DNA of 64,000 nucleotides from Diaporthe sp. PMI_573 (Eukaryota; Ascomycota; Sordariomycetes; Diaporthales; Diaporthaceae): NCBI GenBank assembly GCA_021399435.1, contig JAJTUP010000025.1, positions 434,001 through 498,000 of the forward strand. The letters run 5' to 3'. A program made the translations under genes and the position numbers. Each line of letters begins with the position of its first letter. The first letter of the stretch is position 1. Below are positions 25,134-36,200 of this stretch, in pieces. The notes beneath the pieces were generated by a model. That model did not search any database. It was not told the DNA's origin and saw only the letters and a program-made list of their open reading frames with translations.

Positions 25134-26990
25134 ATGCTAGACCTCATCCTCCTCCTCCTAGGCGTGGCGGGCAGCACTTTGGCTCAGCAGGTTTATGTGC
25201 CAGCCAATGGCACCGTTCCCCGTCCTCAATGTAGCTCGTCCCCGGATTCTGCGCTTTACGCGACGGCCAGCCCAACATACGCGTTCTCGACCTTCTCTTT
25301 CACTCAGACAGAGACCGTCAGGACAGCCACTTCAATAGCGCCATCTGCGGCCACCGCCACATATGCTCCGCCCTACGAGTCCCTCAGCCATCTATTGCCC
25401 AACCTGTCAACCACAACATGGGGCAACTGGTACCCGGATGCCACTGCCTCCCCGACAGATACTGAGGATCCCTATGGTCAGGCGGCATGGTCTGCCCTGT
25501 GGGAGCGGGCCGCACTGGCTAACTTTACCACGAGGGGGATATACTCAACCACAGTCTCGCCGACTCCGGTAGCGACAAGCGAGTTGGTCTTCCCGCCTCC
25601 GGACTACTTCACGCCTCAGGACTGTTACTCCTTCCCAAAGGGCTTCATGTTTGGAGTCGCAGGCTCTGCCGCACAGATTGAGGGAGCCATTGCCGATGAA
25701 GGCCGAAGTCCGTCGGTGTTAGAGCTCCTCTCACCATCTACGCCCAACTATGTGACCAATGAGAATTACTACCTCTATAAGCAAGACATCGAGCGACTGG
25801 CCGCCATAGGAGTCCAATATTACTCCTTCTCCATTCCTTGGAGTCGAATCATGCCTTTCTCCCTCGAGGGGTCTCCCGTCAACAAGCAAGGCCTCGACCA
25901 CTATGATGATCTAATCAATTTTGTCCTGGAGAAGGGCATGCAGCCATTGGTGACCTTGATCCATTTTGACACTCCGCTCAATTTCGTGGGAGACCCGTCT
26001 GGTATCTCTGGTGGACTAGGCGGATTCCCCGGGTCGTACGAAAACGCGACTTTCGAAGATGCATTCGTCCATTATGGCAAGGTGCTCATGACGCACTACG
26101 CCGACCGGGTCCCAGTGTGGTACACATACAACGAGCCATTCCTGCCGAGCACCAATGGCAAGAGCTTCGACACCGTGATCAAGTCTCATGCTCGGCTGGC
26201 GCACTTCTACCGTGAGGAGCTGAACGGCACCGGCCAGATAGCGCTCAAGTTCAACAACAACTTCGGCGTGCCTCGAGACCCCTTGAACGAGGACGATGTG
26301 AACGCCGCGTACCACTTCAACGACTTGCAGATCGCGACCTATGGAAACCCACTCTTCCTGGGCAAGGACTACCCGGAGGCCTTCAAGATGACGTTCCCGG
26401 ATTACGTGCCCCTGACTCAGGAAGACCTGGAGTATATCAACGGCACGGCTGATTTCGTCGGAATCGACCCATATACCGCGACGGTCGTCTCACCGCCCAG
26501 CTACGGCATCGCGACATGCGCCGGAAACTCATCGGACCCCTTGTACCCGCTCTGCGTCAACCAGTCGACGCTGACCACGACAGGTTGGAACATCGGCTAC
26601 CGCTCGCAGTCGTACGTGTACATCACGCCAAAGTACCTGAGGACCTACCTGAACTGGCTGTGGAACACATTCCGCTACCCCATCGTCCTCACCGAATTTG
26701 GGTTCCCCGAGTTCGGCGAGTCCGCCAAGAAGGACCTCTCGGATCAGCTCTTCGACTCTGTCCGCAGCAACTACTACACGAGCTATATGAGTGAGGTGCT
26801 GAAGTCTATCTGGGAGGACGGCGTCAATGTGGCAGGGGCGTTTGCGTGGAGCTTCATGGACAACTGGGAGTTTGGCAGCTATGACCAGCAGTTTGGGATC
26901 CAGACCGTCAACAGGACGACGCAGGAGCGGAGGTTCAAGAAGAGCTTCTTTGATTTGGTGGATTTTGTTGCTACTAGAACGCAGGAGTGA
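25134..26990 (+). CDS. Secreted GH1 glycosidase (beta-glucosidase-like)
   Basis: Single exon, 618 residues. Start: ATG at 25134 (context gagaccATGc), because it opens a signal peptide MLDLILLLLGVAGSTLAQ; an earlier in-frame ATG gives no better N-terminus. After the signal comes a Ser/Thr-rich stretch of about 140 residues, then the GH1 barrel starting at YSFPKGFMFGVAGSAAQIEG. General acid/base: Glu334 in TYNEP. Nucleophile: Glu521 in LTEFGF, where most GH1 enzymes have TENG. Other barrel landmarks are SFSIPWSRI, HFDTPLNF and AFAWSFMDNWEF. Several N-glycosylation sequons fit secretion. Likely hydrolysis of beta-glucosides or related plant glycosides outside the cell. Precise specificity is unknown. 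Confidence 0.92.
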   Translation: MLDLILLLLGVAGSTLAQQVYVPANGTVPRPQCSSSPDSALYATASPTYAFSTFSFTQTETVRTATSIAPSAATATYAPPYESLSHLLPNLSTTTWGNWYPDATASPTDTEDPYGQAAWSALWERAALANFTTRGIYSTTVSPTPVATSELVFPPPDYFTPQDCYSFPKGFMFGVAGSAAQIEGAIADEGRSPSVLELLSPSTPNYVTNENYYLYKQDIERLAAIGVQYYSFSIPWSRIMPFSLEGSPVNKQGLDHYDDLINFVLEKGMQPLVTLIHFDTPLNFVGDPSGISGGLGGFPGSYENATFEDAFVHYGKVLMTHYADRVPVWYTYNEPFLPSTNGKSFDTVIKSHARLAHFYREELNGTGQIALKFNNNFGVPRDPLNEDDVNAAYHFNDLQIATYGNPLFLGKDYPEAFKMTFPDYVPLTQEDLEYINGTADFVGIDPYTATVVSPPSYGIATCAGNSSDPLYPLCVNQSTLTTTGWNIGYRSQSYVYITPKYLRTYLNWLWNTFRYPIVLTEFGFPEFGESAKKDLSDQLFDSVRSNYYTSYMSEVLKSIWEDGVNVAGAFAWSFMDNWEFGSYDQQFGIQTVNRTTQERRFKKSFFDLVDFVATRTQE

Positions 26991-27047
26991 GGTCGATGGG
27001 GTGATGGCAATATTGTTAATTCATACGCATATCACACTCGTCAATTC

Positions 27048-30000
27048 TCAGACTACGATAATATTCTCCCTTATCGGAAGCCCTCTGTTTCTCAAGTATC
27101 TTCCTCCAAGCAGCTCGAATGGCAGGGATCCTTCGATGGCCGAATCCTCCTGCTCAATCAGTTCTCGATTCTCGGATGCGCCATTGGGATGCACGTAACA
27201 ATCGCCAATGAGTTCAAAGTGGTCAGATGCCAAGTCCTTCACCCACTCTGAGTGATACCCCTCATGAGGTGCCAACCCTGACGGTTTGCTTCGAAGCACG
27301 AAATATGCACTGCCACTGGGAAGAAGGTGAATCGTGTCCCCCGTCGCCATAGACCCAGGACCGAGACCCATTGAACCATTACGCGTTAGAAAGAAGACGC
27401 GGCCGTCCGTGGCAATTTGTATATCTTCGAAAAACGGGCTCGGAGGTACCGCAGAGTTCTGGTAAATGTCAGCTTGGACGCATTTCGCCATCGAGTTTGG
27501 TTTCTGGGACTTACCCTGATCGCCGGTAATCTCCTCAGCCATTCGTCTTCAGGCACAACTAGATTGGCTGACTTGTATTCATGCTTGTCTAGGTTTGTTG
27601 GCGTTTCTCTGAGTATGAGAGACTGCCGCAACCAGTCCTCGAGAGGCCTGAGGGCAGTATCATTAGACTCTTGATATGAACCGCCACGTCGACATGCGCC
27701 GCCGGTAATAGTCTTGGCGAACTGCCGTAATCTCCCACAATCCAGTTGTTCCCCTCTCTCTCCCGCCGTGCCGACAGCTGTGACGCAACCTGACATGTAG
27801 AGCCAGGTGAGCAGAGTGGTTAAGGCTGACTTGGTGTCGGCCCAACCGAACAGCCTCCCCCCAAGGTCAGTGACAGCATCCACTATAACCGTCTGGATTC
27901 TCAGGAAATCCCCGCTTGTCCACATCGCTTGATTTCGCGAAAGCCCGAGGTCGAATGCGTCTAGCTTGACCAGCTCGGATTGATACTCAGTCAGCCATGA
28001 AGCCGTTCCTTGTAGAGAGTACGACGTTTGAAAGAGCCTGCCCGGGTAAATTTCATAGTCGCTACCCTCTGCCATGTGTCAGCCAGAACAAGAAGAGCCC
28101 AATGCCGCTAGTTGGGAAGTCGCCACTGGGTCTGGATTCTAAATTATCATGAGTCTGAAACTCACGGCACAAGGATGAAAGACGCTGACATTTATCGATC
28201 AAACGTTCGATAGTAGAAGTAATTTCCTTTTATCACAACGAACATCTGTCAGTGCTTCTCTGCGAGGTGACTTGTCACACAAGGCATCACCTACCGACAC
28301 GATATGCGGTGCATTCTGAACATTCTGTCAGTCGGTGTTTCGTAATTTAGGCTTTTCAAGGTCCAAGCGCCATCTTCAACTCACCTCAATGACGGAGACA
28401 AGTTCTTGTATGGCGTACTCAAAGTTCACCAATCCCTTCTTAGAGTCTTCCTCCGACAACGCAGCACCCAGCTCTAGCAGGTACTGGTGGATCTGCTCCC
28501 CATCAGAGGACCCGTGTATACCAAACCAGGTGTGAACCGCTCCAAACACGTCTGTCAAGTATCTCTTATTCGGCTTTTCAAACTTGCCTGTCGGAATCTT
28601 CATCAAAGAGAAGACCCGGCTTTGCTCGTACCATTTCAGGCGGCTCATGGTTGAAGTCGGAGTGACCCCCTTCCAGTTGTCCCAGAAAGGGTATACAACC
28701 CACCGGCCTAGCTCTTCTCCAGTGATCCTGGGGGAACGCAGTAATCTGACCCGATGCGTGAGTGCCACACTGTAGTCATGCACGAAAGGGCTCAACGACG
28801 CCGGTAGCATCCGTGCTTTACCGACTAGGCTGTTCATGAGCAGCTCCATTTGCTCTTCGATTGTGGCCCAGTATTCACACTCGCTATCGATGAGCCGGAG
28901 AGTCCATCCACGATTCGCGCGATAGTGATGGAAAAGTTCCAGGCGACGTTTGTCTGCAACGGCAGCAGCTGTGCTCCAGTCTGGAACCCATGATGGAAGC
29001 CCCCGATGGAACTTCCGTTTCTGATCACCGCACCAGCAAGCCAGTGATCCTCTGTTGCCAATGAGGGTCAGGGCTGTGACTCTGTAAGTCTCGGAGACGT
29101 CGAGTCCGTAAGCGGCCTCGATGTCGTGCTGGTCTTGTTTCGCGAGACCGAGGAGGCCGTACACCTTGTCGCGGTCGTCGGTAGCCTGACGGTCAGAGAA
29201 CTCTTGGAGAAGACGGGCAAGATCCGTTCCACCTTGAGTTCGCCATTTTCTTCGAGTCTGCTCCAGACCGATCAACTGATTGGTAAACAGTGCGAAAACC
29301 TTCAAGTTCTCTGGCTCGATTCCGGCACTGGTTGCCACCAGTCTAGTCTCCGGTGAGGACCAGACATCCGCAGTGGCGACTAGAGCGTCCCAGTACATTG
29401 TGATTGTGCCATACCTGACAGTGACGGCGGTGGCTACAGCAACCTCTTGGACAACCCATATCCGACTCCACCACGGGCAGACAACAAATTCTTTGAGGCA
29501 TTCGAACAAGTAGTGCCTTGTCCCTTGTTACAATCCCATGAGCTCCTTGCATACTCTATTCACAGCCAGCAGGTCTGAAAAGAGTGATATCATACCCATT
29601 GAGCAAGCAGCAGCCGTTAGAGAGGATGTGAGTTTCCGTGGCCTGTTAGATTGGCATGTATTCAACATATCAGTAAAGAATGAATTGTCCCGCTTATCAC
29701 CATACAAGATGATCATCGGGGAGGAGGGTGGCTCCATCAATTGGGACCGGCTAACCCTGTGGCCGCGGTCATCGCCAATGAACACAACAACTTCTTCGGC
29801 GTTCGTGTATATCAATTGCATGATACCGACCTGGATACTTCTCTCCTGGTGGTCTTGCTGGTTGATACACTAGGCGGTGATTAGCAGAAGACTGGCTGTG
29901 TACAATGGGCTGACAGGCGGAGCTCAGTCAATATGGCATTGATACTCACTAGTGAATCCACCCACAGAGATATATCCTGGTCGACTTTTCTCAGGTGCCG

Positions 30001-30246
30001 CAAAGCGCAGGAGATATTCAAGGTGATTTGGAAGGTGTCTCCTTCCAAGTAAATGGTTTCTGTCACCATAGAGGAACCCCAAACATACGATAATGCTTTG
30101 TACGGGTAATTTTTGGAGGCATCGTCAAGCCTACGATGACGAAGCTTGCACCGAATCGGATCATTCCACCTGCCGGCCTCGACGTGGACGACGCGAATCT
30201 GTTCGGAATCAACTGCCGTGGAACTGTATTGTGTAGAGAGCGACAT
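27048..30246 (-). CDS. HET-domain (heterokaryon incompatibility) protein, possibly interrupted
   Basis: Start ATG at 30246. Exon 1 (29950-30246) has YKALSYVWG, the HET signature; intron 29870-29949; exon 2 opens with CINQQD and later has CPWWSRIWVVQEV. An in-frame TAA sits at 29528-29530. It is removed if a 72-bp intron at 29524-29595 (GTATGA ... AACAAG) is used, otherwise the gene is broken. Downstream, introns 28316-28384, 28185-28294, 28069-28165 and 27459-27514 leave two micro-exons of 21 and 19 nt and keep one frame to the stop at 27048; total about 904 residues if the 72-bp intron is real. The last part holds the C-terminal HET-family segment GSMGLGPGSM and ELIGDCYVHP. HET proteins trigger cell death after fusion with unlike strains. 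Exon joins in 28069-28384 are inference. Confidence 0.75.
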
Positions 30247-31755
30247 GTCTGACAACCTGGCTCCGCGAATGTAATGAGAGAGGTGTCTAGACAGAGCAAA
30301 GTCCTGCTCTGAAATGCGTCCGAAGTTGGGATACAACGTTTTTCAAGAGCCGGAATCACGCAGACAGAGCGGGGAGAACATGGCTGCTCCCGATCGCACG
30401 TGCACTGGTGAAGTTCCACATGGAAGAGTGCCGCTGCTGTTGTGCTCCCACGGGATGGAGGCCTCATCTTGAGAACCAATAAGTGAACACTCTTGCTGTG
30501 GGTCTGTGGCACCATGGACAGGAGCGACGATCGGTGACCGTCTCTGGCTATCGATAATCGACTGCCATCACCCTGGAGACCACACAGAATAAGACCAATT
30601 TGGCCCGGTTTGAATGTTTGTCGCGGTACTTCCATCTAGGACTTTTCCCATATGAGCTTTGCTCGGGTGTCCGCTACGCGGTCACAGCATCGCAAAGTCT
30701 TAGAGTAAACCACCCGGGTAGTACTGACTATATGACATTCTATAGAATAACCTACTTTACAACGACCGTCGATGGGATAATCTCCTACATGATCATTTAC
30801 TATCGGATAAGGAGAACCTCCTGTGGGATGGTATCCTATAGGAGACTGCCGTGGCTAGAAGGTAAGGAAGCCACAGGGGCTCCACAACGGCGTTTGGAAG
30901 GTTTCAAGTATGTGCCCGTGTTACTGTAATACTGTATGTGAAGACATTGGCATCCTCGATACGGCCGTATGGACGGGCTATGGCTTGGTTGGCTGCTCTG
31001 GCTCTTCTGTAAATTCGTAGGCTCATAAACATAGCCTGAACCAATCCAACACGCTTTTTCTGCTTTCTGCGTATTCCGCTAAGAGAGAAGGTAACCCAGT
31101 TGGGAAAGGACTCGGACAAATGTTGTTTTGATGCAGTCAGCAAGATCACATTGATTAAGGGTCACTGTGGACGGGCAGCAGTCAACCGTCAGGTAGAAGC
31201 GTCAATGTCATCACGACTTGCCGCGAGACCTTAAGCAGCTCTCAAAACCGCGTTGACAAGGAGTGTACCCCGGTCCGAGATCTGCAACTCATCTAATTCC
31301 GTCGTATCGAGAAAAGCTAAATCACCTGCCATTTCAGGGGCCCACGCGGGGTAGATGCCATCGCTATTCGTCGACGTAACCGTGAAGCAGGGAACAGCGA
31401 TAATGCGGAGATGCACATATGGGACGAACAGGATCGTCACTGATCTCCGTCGTGCGGATGCAAACATGTTTCTCCTATATGTGCTTCGAGGCTCAAGCTG
31501 AGCTGGCTCCAAGTAGCAATTATATGAGATACGCTGCGGTCAACTGCTTGATATTGAATTAGGAACACTCGTGAAGATAACACGTCGTCCAGGTGCCTGT
31601 CATCGACTACTGCGAGGGCCCTCACCCTGACCCCTCAAATCTGGACGATATTCACAGGTGCCAACACCCCGAAACTTCTCTCGTATCCGGCCACTCTTGC
31701 GAGTGCCTCCGAGTCTCACGGTCACCTGCTTACCGTCTACACAGGTACTTTGAAC
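30247..31755. other. Divergent spacer between HET and GH92 genes
   Basis: 1.5 kb. Holds both promoters. Open frames here show no family motif. The part near 30720-30850 is TpA-rich, possibly mild RIP decay. Confidence 0.5.
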
Positions 31756-34149
31756 ATGGCTCATCTCATATCGATCATACTTGCAATCCTCACCCTCCAG
31801 ACCCTGGCACAGAACTCCACAAACACCACCGCGGACCCCCTGGAGTTCGTCGACCCCCTCATAGGCTCCACAAACGGCGGCAATGTCTTCGCGGGCGCCT
31901 CCCTCCCCTATGGCCTCGCCAAGGCCGTAGCCAACGTCGACGGCCAGAACACGGGCGGCTTCGCCACGGATGGGAGCAACGTCACCGGCTTCAGCTCGGT
32001 CCACGACTCCGGGACGGGCGGGAACCCCAGCCTGGGCAACTTCCCGCTGTTCCCGCAGGTATGCCCGGACGATGCCGACGTCAATAGCTGCAGCTTTCGT
32101 ATCGGCGACAGGAAGCTGCCGTATGTCAATGATAGCGTGGTTGCCCGGCCTGGGTACTTTAGCGTGCGGCTGCAGTCTGGTGTCAGTGCTGAGATGACGG
32201 TTGCGGAGCGGACGGCGTTGTACCGGTTTGACTTCTCGGGTGCTTTGGGAGGTGGCGGAAATGCTTCACACCCGTTGGTCTTGTTGGACTTGACGGATCT
32301 GTGGCAGAGCCGCCAAAATGCTTCCATCAGTGTTGACCCGGACACCGGGCGCATGACCGGCAACGGGACATTTCTACCAAGCTTTGGGGCTGGGTCCTAC
32401 GTGATGCACTTCTGTGTGGACTTCTTCGGAGCAGACGTATATGAGAATGGCGTCTGGGTGAATAACCGGGCAGGTACAGAGCCGAAGGACTTATTTGTGA
32501 CCCGGGGCTTCAACTTGTTCTTCCTTGAGTCGGGAGGCTTTGCTAGGTTCTCGGGACTAACAGACAATACCGTGACAGCCAGGATGGGAATCAGTTTCAT
32601 CAGCTCAGAGCAGGCCTGCAGCACCGCGGAGTCGGAAATTCCTAACCCAATGGAAGACTTCGACGCGCTCGTCAGCAATGCCCAGGACATGTGGAGGCAG
32701 AAACTGAGCCCAGTATCAATAGATGCTGGAGGGGCAAGCACCGACCTTCAGACAAGCTTCTGGAGCGGGATATACAGGGCCATGATGTCGCCACAGAACT
32801 ACACGGGCGAGAACCCGCACTGGGACAGCGGGATCCCGTACTTTGACTCGTACTACTGCATCTGGGATTCGTTCCGCGTGCAGCACCCGCTTCTGACCAT
32901 CATCGACCCGGCCGCCCAGACGCAGATGGTCAACTCGCTGCTCGACACGTACACCCACGAGGGCTGGCTGCCCGACTGCCACATGTCGCTGTGCAACGGC
33001 TGGACGCAGGGCGGGTCCAACGCGGACGTCGTGCTGGCCGACGCCTACGTCAAGAACCTGTCGTCCACGATCGACTGGGAGCTCGCCCTCGAGGCTGTAA
33101 CCAAGGATGCTGAGGAAGAGCCGCTCGAGTGGTCCAAGCAGGGGCGAGGCGGGTTGCCCAGCTGGAAGAGTCTGGGCTACATCCCCTACCTGGACTTCGA
33201 CCCGGCCGGGTTCGGCACCAACTCGCGGAGCATCTCGCGCACGCTCGAATATTCGTACAACGACTTCAACCTCGCCACGCTCGCTGAGGGGCTCGGGAGG
33301 CCGGACCTGCACGCCAAGTACCTCGCGCGGAGCGGCAACTGGCAGGCCCTGTGGCGGGAGGACCAGACGTCCCTCATCAACGGCACCGACACGGGCTTCC
33401 AGGGATTCTTCCAGCCCAAGTTCCTCAACGGCACCTGGGGGTTCCAGGACCCCATCGCCTGCTCGACGCTGGCGGGCTTCTGCTCCCTGACGAGCAACCC
33501 GTCCGAGACGTTTGAGGCCAGCATCTGGCAGTACCAGTTCCTGGTCGCGCACGACGTCGCGGGGCTAATAACGCGCATGGGCGGTGACGAGAGCTTCGTG
33601 GACCGCCTCTCGTACTTCCACGGCTCCGCGCTGGCGGACATCTCCAACGAGCCCGTCTTCTCGACCGTGTGGCTGTACCACTACGCGGGGCGCCCGGGCC
33701 TGTCGACGGCGAGGATCCACGGATACATCCCGGGCTCCTTCACCGCGGAGCCGGACGGGCTGCCCGGAAACGACGACTCGGGCGCCATGGGCAGCTTCCT
33801 CTTCTTCAGCATGCTGGGCCTCTTCCCCGTCGCGGGACAGGACGTCTACCTCATCTCGGCGCCCTTCTTCCGCTCCGTGAGCGTCACGCACCCTATCACG
33901 GGGAAGACGGCCACGGTGAGGGTCGTGGGCGGGTGGGACCTTGCGTACGAGAGCATATACATCCAGAACGTCACCGTCAACGGCCAGCCGTGGTCCCGGA
34001 GCTGGATCGGGCACGAGGTCTTCACTGAGGGGTGGACGGTCGAGGTGAGCCTCGGGACCACCGAGTCGCCCACCTGGGGACACGCCCTGGAGGACCGCCC
34101 GCCGAGCTATGCGGCGTCGGCCCAGGGGCCAGAGCTCATGGGTCTCTAA
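31756..34149 (+). CDS. Secreted GH92 alpha-mannosidase
   Basis: Single exon, 797 residues, a normal length for the family. Start: ATG at 31756, which opens a signal peptide MAHLISIILAILTLQTLAQ; the frame extends two codons further up only through a TTG. GH92 landmarks in order: DPLIGSTNGGNVFAGAS, FSSVHDSGTGG, the block YFDSYYCIWDSFRVQHPL, EGWLPDCHMS, GGSNADVVLADAY, and near the end GNDDSGAMGSFLFFSMLG with LFPVAGQDVYL. These belong to the calcium-dependent, inverting exo-alpha-mannosidases that trim alpha-1,2- (or other) mannose from glycans. Secreted, with many N-glycosylation sequons. Codon use is strongly GC-biased in the second half. Neighbours give no functional hint beyond the secreted GH1 enzyme 5 kb away. 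Confidence 0.94.
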   Translation: MAHLISIILAILTLQTLAQNSTNTTADPLEFVDPLIGSTNGGNVFAGASLPYGLAKAVANVDGQNTGGFATDGSNVTGFSSVHDSGTGGNPSLGNFPLFPQVCPDDADVNSCSFRIGDRKLPYVNDSVVARPGYFSVRLQSGVSAEMTVAERTALYRFDFSGALGGGGNASHPLVLLDLTDLWQSRQNASISVDPDTGRMTGNGTFLPSFGAGSYVMHFCVDFFGADVYENGVWVNNRAGTEPKDLFVTRGFNLFFLESGGFARFSGLTDNTVTARMGISFISSEQACSTAESEIPNPMEDFDALVSNAQDMWRQKLSPVSIDAGGASTDLQTSFWSGIYRAMMSPQNYTGENPHWDSGIPYFDSYYCIWDSFRVQHPLLTIIDPAAQTQMVNSLLDTYTHEGWLPDCHMSLCNGWTQGGSNADVVLADAYVKNLSSTIDWELALEAVTKDAEEEPLEWSKQGRGGLPSWKSLGYIPYLDFDPAGFGTNSRSISRTLEYSYNDFNLATLAEGLGRPDLHAKYLARSGNWQALWREDQTSLINGTDTGFQGFFQPKFLNGTWGFQDPIACSTLAGFCSLTSNPSETFEASIWQYQFLVAHDVAGLITRMGGDESFVDRLSYFHGSALADISNEPVFSTVWLYHYAGRPGLSTARIHGYIPGSFTAEPDGLPGNDDSGAMGSFLFFSMLGLFPVAGQDVYLISAPFFRSVSVTHPITGKTATVRVVGGWDLAYESIYIQNVTVNGQPWSRSWIGHEVFTEGWTVEVSLGTTESPTWGHALEDRPPSYAASAQGPELMGL

Positions 34150-36200
34150 TTCCGGGTCAGGGATGAGTGAGATCTTCCGGGGTAATATCATTCGGGTTCC
34201 TACCCGCGGTTCGGGGACTGTGCCTGGTCAGCACTAACCTGACCGACTGTATGCGGGATAAGCTTATATGTGACGATCTCGATGATCTACTGCTGTGATA
34301 CGAGCCAACTGCCGGCATTTCGGTCCCGAGCACACAGCGCGCTGCCCCTGAGTGGGACATTTGGGACAGTAGGCCCTCTACGGTACATTATTCCCAATAT
34401 GAGATAGTAAGATTATCGATTGTCCACGGCGAATTACTCTCCTGAGAAAGGGACGAAACAGACTAGTTACCAAGTGAAAAAAAAAAAAATGGAAATGAGC
34501 CGGCTTAACATGACCAATATTAGGTGGCCGGGCAGTGAACGCTTGGTTTGACCCAGCGGTGAAGAGTGCACAAGGGCAAGTCACAGATTTCCAATGGAGA
34601 CCACGCTTTTGGCAAAAGCACAATGCTATTATACTGGCAACCAAACTACAAGTCAACCATTTGTGTGTGTAAGTGCCACACTAATTGGAATCGTCACTCA
34701 TGCTGCGGCAACAAAACATCACCCAACCCATGACGAACCCACGTTAGCGTCTACCCGTCACCAGCCGAACTCAGGACCGTCGTGAGGAAGGGAGAGCGCC
34801 TAGAAAAGTAGAAGTTTTTACATCAGCATAAAGCTGGTGAGTCGCAGGAAAAGACCCCGAAGGGAAAACCCGCGAGTTGCTCGAGATCTTTGCTTAAGTT
34901 TCCTCAACGCCGAAAGGCTCAGTGCCGTCGCTAAATCTTTCATCGCGATACTCACCTTGAGTTTGTCTATAATGAACAAGACTCTGCCTCCCCGCACGAC
35001 CGTGAGCAATGCGCGTTCCGACCGAAAGCTCGGGACAGCTTGCTGCATGGGCGGGGGACGAAAGGGCGAGAAGCTGAGACAACAAAGGACTTGAAGAGCA
35101 AGTGCTGGGGCGGGGGTGGTATGATTTCGAATGCAGAGATGGAAAAGGACATTTGAATCATGGAGGGATGGCGAGTGCCATAGGGTGGGATAGAGATGCC
35201 GCTGCATGGTATGTGGTCGCTGTCGGCGTGGTGATCGTTTGTGTTGTTGGCAGTGTTGACTGTGGGAGAGATGAAGAGAACAAGAGGAAAATGGAGCAGG
35301 GAGGACGAAGTGGGATCGCTTAAGAACCATTGAACGAGAAACTTCCGACAATAACATTGCAACAGCGAGAAGGAGCCGACGGGTGGCTTGTGGCCGCAAG
35401 AACGAACAACAAAGTTTCCTGTCGAAACAGAGCAGTCGACCTGTCAGAGGAAACAGCAACGCAAAGACTCAGTCAGCCGAGCGGTAGGAATAACTAGATG
35501 TCCTCCTCATACAAGACTACACAGGCAAGTGTCATCTATCTGTGGAAGGGGATCAGCAGAAGCATCAATTTCCTCTTCGCAAGCTCTCATGACATTGATC
35601 CTATTTGCCTTCAACTAGCCATTATGGTGAGGCGTACAATAGTCATGACAGATGCAATAGAAAGCAAGTCACTTGCCCCTATACACAATCGCCGAAGTCA
35701 AATTCGCCTTCAAATCAATGTATCATCTTGCCGTTTCCGGGAATCCCCCCGTCCTGACAGACCTGTCCTCAAAACAGGGTGGTTGCACTTGCCACAGCTG
35801 ATTTGGGTGTCGCCAGTGACGGAAGAGGTGAGTTGAACCGGATTCTTCCAGAAGGTACAGGAAGGATCTTGGCAGTCCACAGTTCACTGGGAAATCCCGC
35901 TTCATGTTCATCTATAAGTTGGTATATTAATCAGTTCGTAACAAAAGCCCCTTCGGTACATCCTCAGAAACCGTCGTTGACGCCGCCATAAAATTTTTAT
36001 TATGATTGACCGCGTTTGAAAAAGAGTTCCTCCGCAGCCATTCAGATAACCCGGATCCACCGAGTTAGGCTCTTGAAAAGCGAGGGATGGCAGCTGTGCC
36101 ACAATCGTCCCAAATCCCCCCTCAACAATTTACAAATCATCGAGCCCCCCCCCCCCCGGTTCCCCCCACCTCCTTTCTCGCTCACGGGACCCGCCCTCAT
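34150..36200. other. Convergent intergenic region with homopolymer runs
   Basis: 2.05 kb between the 3' ends of the GH92 gene and the first tetraspan gene. It contains a run of A at about 34480-34492 and a run of C at about 36147-36158. The longest open frame (34818-35459, -) has no recognisable motif. No gene supported. Confidence 0.5.

Noticed and set aside
32716..33552. Long minus-strand open frame inside the GH92 gene
   Set aside because: Composition-driven antisense frame opposite a well-conserved enzyme; no motif.
34818..35459. Minus-strand open frame of 213 codons
   Set aside because: No recognisable domain, biased composition and no good start context; not supported as a gene.
36146..36159. 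Long C run
   Set aside because: Homopolymer of uncertain length, may be partly a sequencing artefact; no function claimed.
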